From: Fasciolopsis buskii
Taxonomy: Eukaryota; Platyhelminthes; Trematoda; Plagiorchiida; Fasciolidae
Direction of reading: 5' to 3'
DNA: 64,000 bases
NCBI GenBank assembly: GCA_008360955.1
Contig: LUCM01009116.1
Location: 200,570-264,569, forward strand
Below are positions 27,701 to 42,700 of the stretch, piece after piece (within the stretch, counting starts at the first letter, position 1; each line of letters opens with the position of its first letter). A program made the position numbers and the translations under genes. The notes below the pieces were generated by a model that was not told where the DNA came from, ran no database searches, and was given only the letters and a program-made list of their open reading frames with translations.

Positions 27701-30700
27701 GCCAAGTAACTCTTGAAGCGGCTATCGACTACGCAATCATAGAACGTTTTTTCTTCTCATTTTTAGGATGAACCCATAAGAGTCAGTACGATAAACTATC
27801 TATGCATTTTTTAAGCTTTCATGATCAATCGGCACCGAAGGTATTCTAATACAAGTAAAAAAACTGCTATGTCTATTGTCAAGGTATTCATTGATAATTG
27901 GACTTCTTGTTACTTGCTTGTGTACCGTTCATTACATAAATGAACATTTCTCGGATATGCCGGAACGCTTTTCAATCACAGAGCTCTTCACTTTTGGACA
28001 TCATCCACTAACCTCTTTGTTCCTTTGCATAGACAAGCAAACTTCGCTTTGGTAGGACACGTTTATCCACTCCTTTCTAATAGTAAACATTACAGATAAA
28101 CAGAAACCGAGTTTTGTAGCTGGAAAGTTAAAATGAGATCAGAATGACCCAATTTAAGGCATGCGATTAACATCATTGCCATTACTAGGCTTTCATCCTC
28201 ATATAAGTTCCTCACTGTGAAATGCAATACCCAACCAGAATGCCTGTTTACTGGCGTCCGAGTAAAAGTGAATTCATTCGCTGGGAAACACTGTCTTCCG
28301 GAGAAGCGGCTGCCAAGAACATCCGCTGGGTCCCCAACCCAAATGGACTTTGATTCTCGATGGTGGTCCTTCTCTCTTTGATATGTTGTTCGCCAATTCG
28401 AATCTGTCTGCTCCCGTAAAGTGTGTTCGAATAAAATTGATTTGAAACATGTGAATACTGTTTCTATTGCGGTTAGTCCTTGAAACTTTTAGTGTCCACG
28501 AATAATATCTCACGGATTTTTGAAAAATCACTGATTACATTGATTCTGCTCCCTAACATTATTTTACTTTGCCCTCATCTTTAGGATGCCGTTCTCAGAA
28601 TTCGTCCGTTACTTTTCTCGTTTGGAATTTTGTCATTTGGGACCAGAATCTGGTTGTTTTGGGCGATCGTTTAAACAGGAAGATTGCAAACGACGCTGGG
28701 AAATGACAAAAGAAGACGGAGAATGGATCAGGCACTCAACCGCGGGAGGTTGCCGGAATAACGCACGTACGAGTGATTTGTTTTGTCCGACTACATCAAT
28801 AATCCTTTATTATGTTGCTGTTATAGTAGACAGATTCATCTTTCTGCTAACGGAAAATCCATTGATATTTTTATTCGTTTTGTATGCAGTCAGTGGTGTG
28901 TCTGACCATATCTTCTGCGCCAGAGAACGGTTGGAGTAAATGTAAATCCGTCGCATTCCCAGAAGATAAGAAACAAACCTAATCTGTTGGCAACAAAAAA
29001 TTGTTTATCACTGTTCTGTAGCCATCATCTAAGATTTATTTCCTAATTAGCAGTTCATAATCATTTTTTACTTTTGAGTGCTGACACTATGCATGTGTTT
29101 AGTTTCACAACTGAGATTTCACAGTTTTATATTTCGGCACTATTGAGCATGTCCAAGTAGCCAGTTAATGGCATGTTAAAAAATATAAAGATTTCAATCT
29201 ATGTAGGTGCAATTAGACTGCTTTGTTGAGGTCTGCGATAACTTCTCAAACGACGGTATGAGCAATCGTTGATGTGACTTAACTCCACAGTCACTGGCTT
29301 TTTGTATTCCAAAATCATCCCTCCTACATAGTTTTCAATTTACTATCTTGTAATTAAGCTTTTACTGCTTCTTATTTTGTTCTTATCTTTTGCATTATCA
29401 GTAGCAATCAAAACCAGAGTATGTTACTGCAATGTTTACGGTTGAAAAACCGGAACTGAAACGTCAGTATTTGACATTCCTACTTTAATAATGAAGAAAT
29501 TCAGTAATGAAACTTGCGAACGCATGGAGTTGCTCCCCACGACCTTATTTTCCGGGTCGTGTTAAAACATTTAACGACTTATCAGTTTATTCTCCCCAGC
29601 ACCAGAACCATTTTATTCTTACTGTCTCTAATATCTTCCCCCGGGAAATTTGCCGAACGTCCTTATAGTAAGCGGTCTTCGTTCTCCTTAGGGGAATTAA
29701 ATGGTTTGTGACTGCTTCAAAGAATGTACGGTTACCTTGATTATTAAAGTTAAGCTATCGGTCTCATGTTTCTCAAATTTTTATTCTGGTTCAGTTGGAA
29801 CGAATAAAGTGGTATTATTGAACTAAAACAATAATTTAACCAACAGTTATATCCCCCCTAATTTCATATCTAGGACCTGCTCATCTTTCTCCATTCTTTA
29901 GACGGTAACCATCTCTTAGCAAATTGAGTGCCAAAATGGTTTTGTTGTTGCGAAGTGCGACGTACATTTAACACTATGGTTTCCCTAATTTGAAATGTCT
30001 ATCTGGAAACCTATTCCCTTGAGTTTCTCTTCTTCATATTTTGACAATACTGCTAAAGCGTCAACTACCTCTGTTTTAAGTCTCCCCGTTTTGTAACGAC
30101 CATATTTCTTAACTGTCATCACCATCATCATCGTTCAGCGTTAAGCAGAAAGGCGAATTTCCCCGACCATTACCACTTCCCCAAGGTTGCATATATCTAC
30201 AAAACAAGTGAATATCCAAGGATAAAAGGGAGTGGACCCACACAGACGGAAAAAGGTAAGAATGCTACAATGGTCAAGGCACGGAACACAGTCTAGTTGT
30301 ACCAACGCACTCGTTCAGTCATTCTGATTCCATAGAAAATAACACGATCGTCACTGTTTACGGTTCACTGCCATATCCTTCAATCTCCAGCCAGCTAGTT
30401 GACGGGTCCTTCGGACTCCAACCACGAAGACGTGATACGACTACTTTACCTAAGTTCGCTGTACATTTTCTCATTCTACGTTGACACGTCATCTCCAGAT
30501 GGCTTCTTCCATTCATTGGGAGGAACGCGAAATAGGGCACGGTATGGTAGACGAGTGTTTGCCATACGCAGCACGTGACCCAAGAACGTGACCCATCCGC
30601 GGATTCGAACAGACACACGATGTTGTCTGCGCAATCTAGATCACACAGCTTCCCTCCGTTTCCAAGTTCGACTCGTACATACTGAAGACCTTCTTTAGCA

Positions 30701-33700
30701 TCTTCCATCACCTCGTCCATGACGAAGTTAAACAAAAATGGAGAGACGGAACACTTGTCGAAAGCCACTAGTCGTTTCAAATGAACTCACGCGACTATAG
30801 GTATGCGAGTACAATGCTCTCAAGCGGTTCGTGAACGTCTCTGGCATGCCCTTCCGGTGGAGAACACTGAATAGTGCTGTCCTTTCCGCTGAGTTGAAAG
30901 CGACTTTCAAGTCCAGAAAGACTACGGCCATAGGGCAGCGGTGTGTGTGGCGTGTCTCCAGTAACCTCCGAAGAGTGAATATTTGGTCGATGCAACTTCG
31001 ACCTGGACGAAATACGTCCTGCTGTTCGCGGATGTTTCTTATGCGAATCGGTGTTAAACGATGCAGCATTATCGAAGCTAATAACCTAGGGACTACCGGA
31101 ATTAAACTAAACCCACGATGATTGCCACTGTCAATACGTGAGTCCTTCTTGAAAATGGATACATTCAGCGACACCTCACGATAACGGAATGTGCTCCTTT
31201 TTCCAAATATCACGAAGCAAGAATACAAGTAATTTCATCAGAGTTTCTCCACACAGTTTGAAAAGAACTGGAGGAGTTCTTCGGAATCAGCTGCTTTTCC
31301 TCTCTTCAGAAGTCGAATATTCAATACCAATTCCAGTTCATTTAGTGAGTCAAGAGACACCTCCCATTGATTCGCAGCTTCAGCCGTCGGCCTAAATGCG
31401 TTGACATGTGGCCAGCTGAACTTATCCTTGAAGTGTTCAGCCCAGTCTTTCTTGTTTACCATGGATCAGCTATCCATTTCTATCGTGCACAACTTCACGA
31501 TGATGTCAGACTTTAAAATGCTGGCCGAATAATTAGACTGCATCTTAGCCGGCCACTGTAAGATGTAAAATACATTTGTTGCGATGTTTTTGCTTTAGAA
31601 AATATTTTCATGCTATGCGATGTTATTCACCACCTGGGGCATCTGAAATCTCCCTAAGATTATTCTGAATTCCAAAACCAGGCTTTTTAAATGTTTACTT
31701 CACGACTAAAATCCTAGTATGGATTAAAATTATATTGGTAATTGATTTTACGCCTTCTTTTCGGCGATAACCAGGTGATTTTCCCATAAAACTACTTTCC
31801 GCGGTAGTAAGTGATCATTTTGTCTTGAACTAAAATTTCATGGAAACGACCGAATCGCGTGCAAACCACACTTGCAATATCAGTCAACCAGATAATCGGG
31901 CAGCTAATATGATCAGAGGGGACTTTTTGCACAGGGGACTATTTAGAAACAAAGGCAAATTAATTTTCTCGGATTTCATTTGGTAGTGCGGTATCGAGAG
32001 CAAAATTACAAGAGCATCTCGTTTCTCTGTATGGTACGTTTACTTCAATGTAGTTAGTGGAGCAATGTAATTAATATTTGAATTTCGATGTTATTTCGGA
32101 GTAATATGATGTAGTTTGGAAGAGATCGCAATATTTAAAGTTATAGAGTATTGTGGTATCTATCGAGAATGAGTCTTTTTCACCTTAAAACGAGCTAATT
32201 GTTAACAGTGTATCTTCAAGATCAAGTTTTCATTTTTAGAATGCGTTCTTTTGATCAATAATGACATTAAATCTTAGTATGTCAGAAAGATCACTGTGAG
32301 CAGAATTGATATTGGATATTAATCTCTCACATGGTCGGTCACTCAGTTTTCGGCACTCATTGTACATCATACCACGAATTCCCAAAATGTTAGACAATAA
32401 TTGTATTGTTACGAAGCTTGTATTTGTGATTTATGGTACACGGAAGAGATGGAATGGCGTTCTTGTTAGTAATGTGAACGAAACCAACTGCACAAAACAA
32501 ATTAGTTTGTTCGCAGAGCATGTAACAATGGGAATCGAGTTCCGTGAGCGTTTGCTTTCCCCAGGGGGATAGAATAGCCTCCGTTTGACCACAAATTGCG
32601 AAAATATCTTCGTGGTGTTGAGTTATCCTCGAGAGCGATGACACGCCGATGGTTGAATTTAAGTTACAGATTCCAGCCAGAAACTCCATTATGATGCTTA
32701 AAAATGCCCTTTGATTCGACTTTGCTCAAATTCACGGAAGAGGCAGCCATCATTAGACTAGAGCTTGTAATGTGTTCGAATAGTATTTGTTACGCAACTG
32801 GTGTTGCCGTGATAATAAGTTGTGACCTAATAATTTGCCGTTTGGTTCCCCCCCCACAATCGCTAAGTTTTACATATGGATCTAAATGGTCTTGAATGCC
32901 TCTCAGTGCCTGTCCGTCTGCAACCTCAGTACGAGATTGAATTAGTTCCCAGACCGCTTTTAAATCAGTCCCTTCAGTCACTGTTCTCGTGCTCAGTCAC
33001 ATGAACGACATTTATTGTCTGTTGGGAGCTGATCAAGTGCATTCTTCTCTGACTACCAGTACTACTCGTTTCGATAGTGTTCTGTTTTCTCCATTGAAAT
33101 GGACGAAGAAATAAATTTTTCAGTGTCACTGATTTTTCCTAAACCACATTGGCTATATGTATCTAAATATCCACTGTCACTATACCGTTTACAGAAGAAC
33201 CACGCAAACTAGGGTGCTTTCTGTCGGGCTTCAACGGTTTGGTAAATGCCAATACCTTAAATCGTTTCTGTTTAATCGCCACGCAATTATGCAACAAAAT
33301 CCTGAGAATAGTGGTTATCCGCAGCGCAATGCTGCCCAAGTGGTCTTATTTTCATTGTGGACATCTATTTCATAATTCGTACCCTTAATTTATTAGATGT
33401 GAGTTGTAAAACCCTAATGCGTTTTCTGTCTTTTTTTCTGCAATAAAATGGTGAAAACTACGGCTTTACGTTTTTCATTTTCATTACCTTTCATTCACCT
33501 CCAACGCACATACACACACATACACACCTAAACCAGGAACGTTCCACATGAATCCGCAGTTCCGAGTGCAAGTAATCGATCCGGATGAGACAGACGATGA
33601 CAATACTGGTACCATCATAGTTGGTCTGATGCAGAAAAGTCGACGTGAAGCTTTTCAAGAACATCACACAATTGGTTATTCGATTTATCGAGTGAGTACT

Positions 33701-36700
33701 TTTAGTTCTTGTCAGGTAAGCTAACATGAGAAACTGAACTGATTCATTCCAGGAATATAAATAAGCGATTAAGTCCGTACATGGTATCAGCCAGATGTTG
33801 CCTTGAACTTTGTCCTGACAGGGGGGACCTAAAAGATTTCGGTTTTCACTTGCTGGTCGCAATAAACGAAATGATAGAACTAAAATCCATTGTGCCAATC
33901 AAGAAACAAATGGACATAGTTAAAAGGCTTCCAAAAGATTCTATTCAGTGTTTATTCCATCCTGGGTAATATGTATTTGTTGTTTTGCGGCCTTGACAAA
34001 ACAGCTTACTCCAGTCGGTCAGGCCTTTTTAATGATACATGTTAATTTCGCGTTTGTTGTCTATTCACCGTTTGTGCAAAATAGAAGGGATAAGTAAATT
34101 TTGATGCGATAAATAACTTAGCAACTCTCATTAGATGAATGGTCAAAACACTCAAAGAACTGAAACCGGTAGCATTTGGTTGTCTCGTTCTTTTGGTCAT
34201 TTAATCCAGCCGTTCTTGAGAATCTACCGACCAAGTATGCGAAGAAAAGAAATGTATCGGTACGTTTTTGTATCGTTGTAACCCATAGTTTTATTCTATG
34301 GATCTAAACTCATAAATGGTTAAGAAGATCGTATGCACCAGATATTTAGGAGTAATCCGTTTCTAGATAAAATCGACAAACCGAACACATTAATGATCTT
34401 TATTTGTCGTAGTGTTTTCGCTAAGCTGCGTAAATAATATTGACATTCGATTTATCGTCATGGTTATTTTCTAGATGCTGGTTTCTGATCACAAGACTGT
34501 CATTGATCTGACTCGTATTTTCTGTTTGATACTTACAACAAACGTATTTCGCTGTCACTAACGGTTTGCAACGAGTGTTCTTTAGCGTAATGTACGGAAA
34601 TCAAGTGTCGTACCAACTAAAAATAGAGACTTAAGATACACCCAGAACTTTCTACAAACTCCCAAATGCGCATCAGTATCTATCCGGTCACTTTACATGG
34701 GCAACAATGGTGGCTTGCGAATCATCGTGAAAATAATGTTGCCTTTCAGAGATATGTTGAACATGGACAAAAGCGATACAGACAATGGTGGTCTGTGCAG
34801 CTCTTTGTTGTACATTTGCTTTGTCCGCTGGACTTTTTTCGAGTAATTTCTGGCGACCTTCTTCGAACTAACATTGCGTGTAATTCGAGAATTCATGTAA
34901 TCCACTAAGTATGCTGATTTCGTGTGCTTTGAAATTATCATCAAGGCCGATTACCGATTTCCTGATATGCGGATTTTCTTACTGCTTTTCAAAAGGAAGT
35001 AAAAAATGCGCGACGAGTTTAGATGTTTAAACGAATGTCAGATATGTTCAATCCTGTGAAGATCATGTGCACGAGTGAAATTCGTCGGTTCAACGGAGGT
35101 CATAGCTAGACAACAAACGTTTTTTTGCAAATGGGTATGGGAACCACCATAAATGCACATCTATTCACATAGACGAAAGTCTCGGGAAGTTCGAAAAATA
35201 GGTTTTTAATTTTCTTGCAATGAAAAAGTTTCTAAATAGCCTATCGACTATCCATATGTAGATGGTTTTGTATCCAAATTATTCTAATCAATAACTTGTG
35301 GCTGCCAGCTTTAAGACCGGTTATTATGTAGTTTCTCATCACGGTTTTTAATTTCACTCAGCTCCCCGGAGACGATTTTCCAATTGATCGATTGCTTCCA
35401 CAAGAATTTTTCCTGCGAAACACATCTGTAACTCGATCACCCGCGTTCATTAATATGCGCGAAATTTGTGGTCGGCATAAACTGGAACCAGGGCAATATG
35501 TGATTATTCCGTCCACCTTTGAACCAAACAAAGAGGCGAAATTTCTTTTGCGTATCTTTTCTGAACGAGCTTGTGAATCAAAGTGAGTTTTCTATGAAAA
35601 TGCCATTTATTCCCAAAGATTATAATTCACACAATAGGAACTTTCTTATGGGTCTACTTTATTTAGCTTTCAGCTGGTTTGCAGGTCGCAAAAGTCGTGC
35701 CAGGGACACGTGATTACTGTGTCAAACTCGGTTCTCTCGTTTAAGTGACCAAATAACGGATACACCTCCACGGTAAAATATAGTTCAGTACTTGTTTTCT
35801 CCATATTTTAGCGTTGGTGTACACCGTTAACATATTAAAATATTAAGTCAACTTTTTTTATTTTCCACTTAGTCGGTATCTAATTAGATAGACCGAACAC
35901 TTAACAATCTTTTTCCGTTAGGCGGCTTTAGCTTGTTACATTGTTATTTTAAGCTTTTGGGATTTCCCATTTCATCTTTTACTATCTTAACTGACATTAT
36001 CACCAGCTGACCATCGGCATCTCGCCAACGCTGCCGGATTGTATTGAAAAAGTCGCATTAGACATAATGAGGTTAGTCCTGATTCAGGGGATATCAGAAG
36101 TTACACATTATTCCAAATGCAAAACTTCTGCGTCTCATTCTTTGGACACGTCTTTCGGCCAGTTGTTGAGCACGTGTAGTTTATTGCTGTTTTGAGCTTT
36201 AAATTGTTTCATTTTCCGCTTGCAGCACATCAGTGCCCATCTATTTATTGAGGGCAAATGAACCAAACTGATCGTTGTGAAAACCGCTGAACAGCACTAA
36301 TCAGAATGGCTGCACGCACATACAACACAAGCTTTAAATCAAACTGAACAACATAATCAGTAGAAAACAGCATGCCACATTTGCAATCGTTACCTATCCT
36401 TTGGCGCGCACAAAATTGTCTCAACTTTGTCTACAATAAATGTATGGAATAGGAATTCTGTTTCCAGTAGCACTAGTCTGGTTTTGGGCAATTCGTTACT
36501 TTCACATCTGGAATAGATGCACCACATTGCCAGAAGAGCTGGTTTGCATGAAATGATCGATTTTCCCTGTAATATACGGTCGATCAATATTTCGACCATT
36601 CCATATCGCTTCTTTTGTTGTACCCATGAGATGAATCAAATCGCTCGGCTTTAGGCATTCCTTTCCCATAGCGACTGAACGACGCAGAATTGATCTTGCT

Positions 36701-36704
36701 ATAA

Positions 36705-36739
<35 letters not shown>

Positions 36740-39700
36740 AACTATTTCCAGAGCATCATTGGTGTGCATTTTAACTGCAACGAACTATAGTGAATTCAGT
36801 TTTAGCTTGACAAAATTAAATCGAACTTATTTGTTTAAATTGTCGTTCTCGCTGAAGAAATTCATCCCAACTGAAACAGTTTCGACTTTCCCTCTTAACA
36901 AATTCAACTTCATTATCTGTTGGTTACTGAAAATCCTATGTCAATTCCATCTTCATTGCTTCTGTGCCGTTGACATCCAATGGAACCGCGGTAAAATAGG
37001 GAAATGGACGACATGACAAGTATTGCTGCCGATTCAATGGTAAGTCCAAGAATTTCTCACTGATTTTACACCTGATTGATCGTTCCAAATTTTATGTAAT
37101 GACGGACACCCAATTACGATATCCCGGTAATTAGGAAAACTATACTTATCGAAAACATTCATCTGCCTTTTGTGTACAGCTTCCTGCTTCAGACAGCGTA
37201 ATTCAAGATGAGCTGACTGAAAGGCTGCGAGCCGCATTTAACGATGTGGCCGGTGGTACGGGTGAAATTACTGCGCATGAGTTACGTGATATTTTAAATG
37301 CAGCTTTCACAAAGGGTACGTTCCCCTAGTTCTTTTCTGGTGGTTAAACCCTTGTAATTTGGACTCTGTGACATGCTAGGATCGATTGTGTGAACGAATA
37401 CTTTGAATTGATAAACTAATTAGTCAATTTCGAATATTACCAGTTTAGTTCGAGGACCATATACTAGTTGGGTTGGCTTGTGTTGACCTCATTCTGCGGA
37501 TCAACTGTCATCACCAGTGAATATCACGAGCAGGCTTGGAATTCAGATGAACCTCCTCTGTGAATCAGGTGGCCCTCAAGGATTTGAGTGTTTTTCAGTC
37601 ACCGGTTACACCACTCGGTTAACGATGTGCATTAAACACACTCCGTCCAACTTTTGTGCGGTCCTCAAAGCAAACCGGGAGTTCTGAAATCGATTTGCTA
37701 ATTCCTTAATCTAAAATAATGATTCTTCAGGTCGGTGTTAAAGTCAGGTAGATTGCTGGCTACTTTTTAGTGTGTGAATGGGGTTTCTGTATGATTCTGA
37801 TCAGATTTTTATCACTTTCTCCCTTTTTGTAGGCTTTGCGTTTAGGTCACATGTGTTTCATCGCCGATCAAGGTGATATTGTTGATGTGTATTAATTTTT
37901 TTCCCAGAATCATGGTGAAGATAATTTACCTTATCGGTTAAATTCGGCTGTTTTTGCATTCGTCTGCTGAAAATGCTGCGAATATCCATAATATATTTGG
38001 TTTATGATATATTTTCACTCAAATTTATCGGCATTCTTCTAAGAGTGATGCAGATTTTAATATTTAGTGACATAAAATGCTATCAGTCGTTGCCCATCAT
38101 GCACATTGATTGGCTTATCTAAACTCACATTGACCAAGGTCACCCGTTTGAGTTTCGACGCTAGCACAGGTTGTGGCGGCCCGTGGTCAGCATCCTTGCC
38201 TCCGAAATCCAACCAATCCTGATTCTACGGTTATTTTCGTTGCTAATTTTATTTAATTTGAAGGTATTGGGCATAATGCGAATAAAAACGTTGAAACTAA
38301 TATTTTTTTACGTCCAAACTGGACGCCATAGACACTTTTACCCTCACGTTTGGACTCAGCTTCGCCTGTGCTTGACTTATTTCATACAGCTCTCTTGTGA
38401 ACCAGAATAAGTCAGCTTTTGGAACGTTTCTGGTTGCAGCCGCCACTCGGTTTAGTTTGAATGAAATATACACACCGATAATGAACTTTTTGAAAAAACC
38501 GAGGATTGTTCTGCTCCCTAATTCATGTCGTGCCGGTAAACTGTTTTCTCGATGAGCAAGAATCCATGCACTCAGAATAGAGTCAAACGTTCCTCGACAT
38601 CATTCTGAGTTTATTGAATCCATATTTTGAAGTGGTTGGCAAAATTTTGTAACTAGAAAGTGCTCTTCACAAACTCCCGTAATTGCCCTAATTGGGATGC
38701 TTCAAAAGTGTGGAATACACGACGGTGGAAATGTTGTTTGAACACGGAGAAAGAATTAACTGGAGAAAGTCGGTGAGGTTGCACCATGTGGGAAATCCGA
38801 GATCAAGGGCTAAAAATCCAGCTTTTCCCTGAGGTTCGGACGATGCCCTCACAAGAATACAGTTTGTCAGTTTTGCTGGAAAATGTTTATGAAAACTGAC
38901 TCTGTAGGTGCCAGTAAAGGAAACCAAAGAATTCATCCAAGTTTGAGTATGGTGGTGGTCTCGCAATCAGAATCTTTCATCTTTTTATTCAACTTTTTAG
39001 TCTAGCATTTTGCAGTCAATTTTTCTCTAATTCTCTTTTTCTTTTTTCGCTTTGATTAGATAGTGCTTTCGGATAGCAGCTGTAACCAGAGCACTGAGCT
39101 GCATGACTGATTATTGTGCGCTTTATGCGCAAAGATTGCGCTTTCATGCTACGTTTTCGTGATCGTGAACTATTTCATTAAAAATTCATCGCTTAACAAT
39201 TTACGCGAAAGTACAGAGGTTTGCAGCCGGCACAGGATGCCACGTCGCATCATGTAAAGATCAAGCCTTGATTTCCGCCTTTATACCGGGTACACCGAGC
39301 AAACAAAAGACTAGAATTATCTATTCAGAACTTACGTGACAGACGACTGTGATTACTGATATGTGACTGGGGTAACTTAAGACATGGAAAAGGTGCTATA
39401 GATCACTTTGATTGCAGTGGGTTAAGCAGTGTGCCCGTTCGGAAACCAAAGTATACGGCGACAGGTTTATTAATGACGAAGGTGGCAAGAAAAAAATTAC
39501 CACTTTTAATAAACTTGATGGTAAACTCTTGAAACATTTCTAACGTAATGACACTTCATACAGATACTTCATTACTAATACTTTAGATAACCATCGAATC
39601 TTGTATCAAGGATATATTTCATATAGTAGCCTGTCCGAATAATGTCCTCATAAAGGGGTTCATTTCAGGCAACTTTGCCGGGTTGTTAATTGTAAATTAA

Positions 39701-42700
39701 GATACCAAGTAATCAAGCTCTGTGGGTCATATCCAAAGCCTTCGTCGTACTTAGGCTACCTGCAGAGAAGTCATCTATCAGTAGGGGTCGCATGGTGTGA
39801 GCTAGCGGACAGTAACCGTGCAAATCAGTGACGGATAGGTGCAACGTGCTCATGTGGTGAAGTTGAACAAACCGTTCAGAGCCTGCCCGGTAGCGTAATG
39901 GCTAAGGCGTTCGACTCAGAATCGTTCGTCTTTGTTCGGGTTCGCGTCCCAGTTCGGGCGCGGTCCATATGCACTGCTCATGATTCCTAACAAGGATCAA
40001 ACAGCTGTACAGTCCTTCCATGGTTTCTTTATGGTTAGTTGAGCGATGATACCACATGGTGGACTATTTCATATAAACTAAGATCCGACAACAAATTGTC
40101 ATCGTTGGCTATGCAAACAAAATTTCACGATTCAAGCGCCATAATCCACTGGTCTTCAGGGTGAAATGACGAGCTCTGTTGGTAGTGTGTTAGTTCAGTG
40201 ACCAGTAATTTGTTTGTTTAAACAACCACCTGGATGACAACATAGGTCATCTGCCTTTAAGTATTACACTGGTCTGAAAGTAGGCACGGTGCCAACGCAA
40301 AACATACTGAAATAAGTCTGTATATAACAAAAATGCAAAAAGGACAAATAATAAATGACAAAAAACAATTTTTTGTCGTTTTTGTTTTCACCGCATACCT
40401 ACAGTGATATTTTGTCCTAATTTTTCTTGTCGAGTTTCATGAAAAAAGTCCTACAGAAAAACCATGGAGCATTTGCTCCACTGACTTCGAATCTGAGCCA
40501 CGGTTGACAGCGTTCCAAACTAATTGGTCCACATCTCTTGGATCCAGGCAAGGAATTTGGAGTGTAGCAACCGAGTCCAAAACAAAACCTAAATTCCTCA
40601 TGTATCTACGCCAGGTGATGAGCTGACTAGCGCATCGCTTCCTCCAGCCTCGTCCAGGATGTGCAAAACGAACACAAAAAGATGAACGATTGGCAGCCGT
40701 ACACAAAACATTTCCAAGCCATGAAGGGGAATGTAAAGCGATTGCCCCAATGACAGGACCACTGACTATACAAAGCGTACGACACCGCGCCTCGTCAGTG
40801 CTCGCATGCTGTTCCTGTTAGACTGCAGCAATACTTCGGAAACATCGATGGTCCAATACGGAAGATCATCGTGAATCCTCGANNNNNNNNNNTGAAATAA
40901 GTCTGTATATAACAAAAATGCAAAAAGGACAAATAATAAATGACAAAAAACAATTTTTTGTCGTTTTTGTTTTCACCGCATACCTACAGTGATATTTTGT
41001 CCTAATTTTTCTTGTCGAGTTTCATGAAAAAAGTCCTACAGAAAAACCATGGAGCATTTGCTCCACTGACTTCGAATCTGAGCCACGGTTGACAGCGTTC
41101 CAAACTAATTGGTCCACATCTCTTGGATCCAGGCAAGGAATTTGGAGTGTAGCAACCGAGTCCAAAACAAAACCTAAATTCCTCATGTATCTACGCCAGG
41201 TGATGAGCTGACTAGCGCATCGCTTCCTCCAGCCTCGTCCAGGATGTGCAAAACGAACACAAAAAGATGAACGATTGGCAGCCGTACACAAAACATTTCC
41301 AAGCCATGAAGGGGAATGTAAAGCGATTGCCCCAATGACAGGACCACTGACTATACAAAGCGTACGACACCGCGCCTCGTCAGTGCTCGCATGCTGTTCC
41401 TGTTAGACTGCAGCAATACTTCGGAAACATCGATGGTCCAATACGGAAGATCATCGTGAATCCTCGATAAATTGGTACCAGGTCCTGCAACCGTAGAAAA
41501 CAACAGTTGAAACTGTGGTAGTTTATACCCTTACCTTGAGGGAGGGTTGGATGTCATGATGGCGTCGCAAGTGTTACTGGCTCGCAAAAGCTGATGTGAA
41601 TTTTTCAGTTCCTATTGTGGTCTCCACAGAATCAAGCTCTCGATGTATATACAGTTGTTGACTACCTTCAACTGATCGTCACAAGGGATAGGTGCAGGGA
41701 CACGCCGGATAGTCTTGAAGAACCACCTTGCCGTTTGTAGGTGCAAACCACGTACTATGTGTCCATAAGTCAATTGCCAAGCGACCCAGGGCATGCTGAA
41801 CTGTCTAAAGTCGATCAACAAAACGATGTCATCGGTATACTCTAATTCCAAAAGTCTGTTCTCTGGAAAGACCTCAACTTCGCCATCCCAAAGGGTAAAT
41901 GAAAAGTCCTATAGAACATCCTCCATGACAAAGTTTAAAGGAAATGGGAATATTGAACAATCATGTTCTACTTCACTAGAGACGACTAAAGATTGCGAAT
42001 GCTGTTTATAACCCCTAACTTGACCAGAGACATGAGGGTCCAACTCCTGGGTACTTCATTCCTCAACGAAGAGTGTCGTTGACGAAGTCGGAGGCTGCGC
42101 GGTTATCTTAGAACGCAATGCTAGTCGATTCTTAGAAAGCGAAATGGTCCTGTGACAGCTCCCAGATGGTGAAAATATGGTCAGTGCATCCGCAAGCGGT
42201 GCAAAACCTAGCCTGCTTCTCACGAGTTTGTTCTTCTATGCTATTTGAATTAGCCCCACACCATTATATTAATAACAGCTACAGCCAAAACCATTCTTAT
42301 AAATTTGAACAACGATTGCTTTCTTCCATAACGGTGTGACTTTCTCGGAGCACCAGACCTTCGAGATCTTTTCAGTCACCCATTGCTTTCCTACCGGTAG
42401 ATGGGATCAGGTAAAACAAATCGTCGAAATTTCCCATGGCGATAATACGTTCTGTCTTTAGTGCACTACGAGACCACCACATGTCAGGATCCCTACGTAA
42501 GCTTGCGCTGCGTTTACGCCTCGTTTTAGATCGTTAGATTTCGAGATGGACCCATCCGTTACTGTTCAATTATGACCCGATGACGGTGTGATTCGCCCTG
42601 CTAACATTCACATGTGTAGACGACGCGAGCCTGCAGACTTTGCTGAATTGCGAGTGCAACTGTACACTTGTGTGGCTACCTCAGCGGTACACATTGTCCG

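Larger units (their letters stand above)
40430..42480 (-). mobile_element. LINE fragment with reverse transcriptase, antisense to calpain, interrupted by the assembly gap
   Basis: Read on the - strand from about 42450: VWCSEKVTPLWKKAIVVQIY (RT entry region), then NFVMEDVL and LELEYTDDIVLLI (motif C, Y-x-D-D intact apart from Thr for Ala, near 41840). After more decay comes PGRGWRKRCASQLITWRRYM and the C-terminus (41022-41291, and the same again at 40437-40706 in the duplicated block). There are several frameshifts and stops. It resembles the 30115 and 54998 copies in domain order but differs in sequence, so it may be a sister family. Confidence 0.78.

Noticed and set aside
39882..39955. Functional tRNA gene
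   Set aside because: The boxes fit, but acceptor and anticodon stems do not pair well and the sequence continues into a body repeated elsewhere, so a SINE is more likely.
40437..41291. Two identical 89-residue reading frames as a gene duplication
   Set aside because: They are the same LINE 3' end repeated by the apparent assembly error around the N gap.
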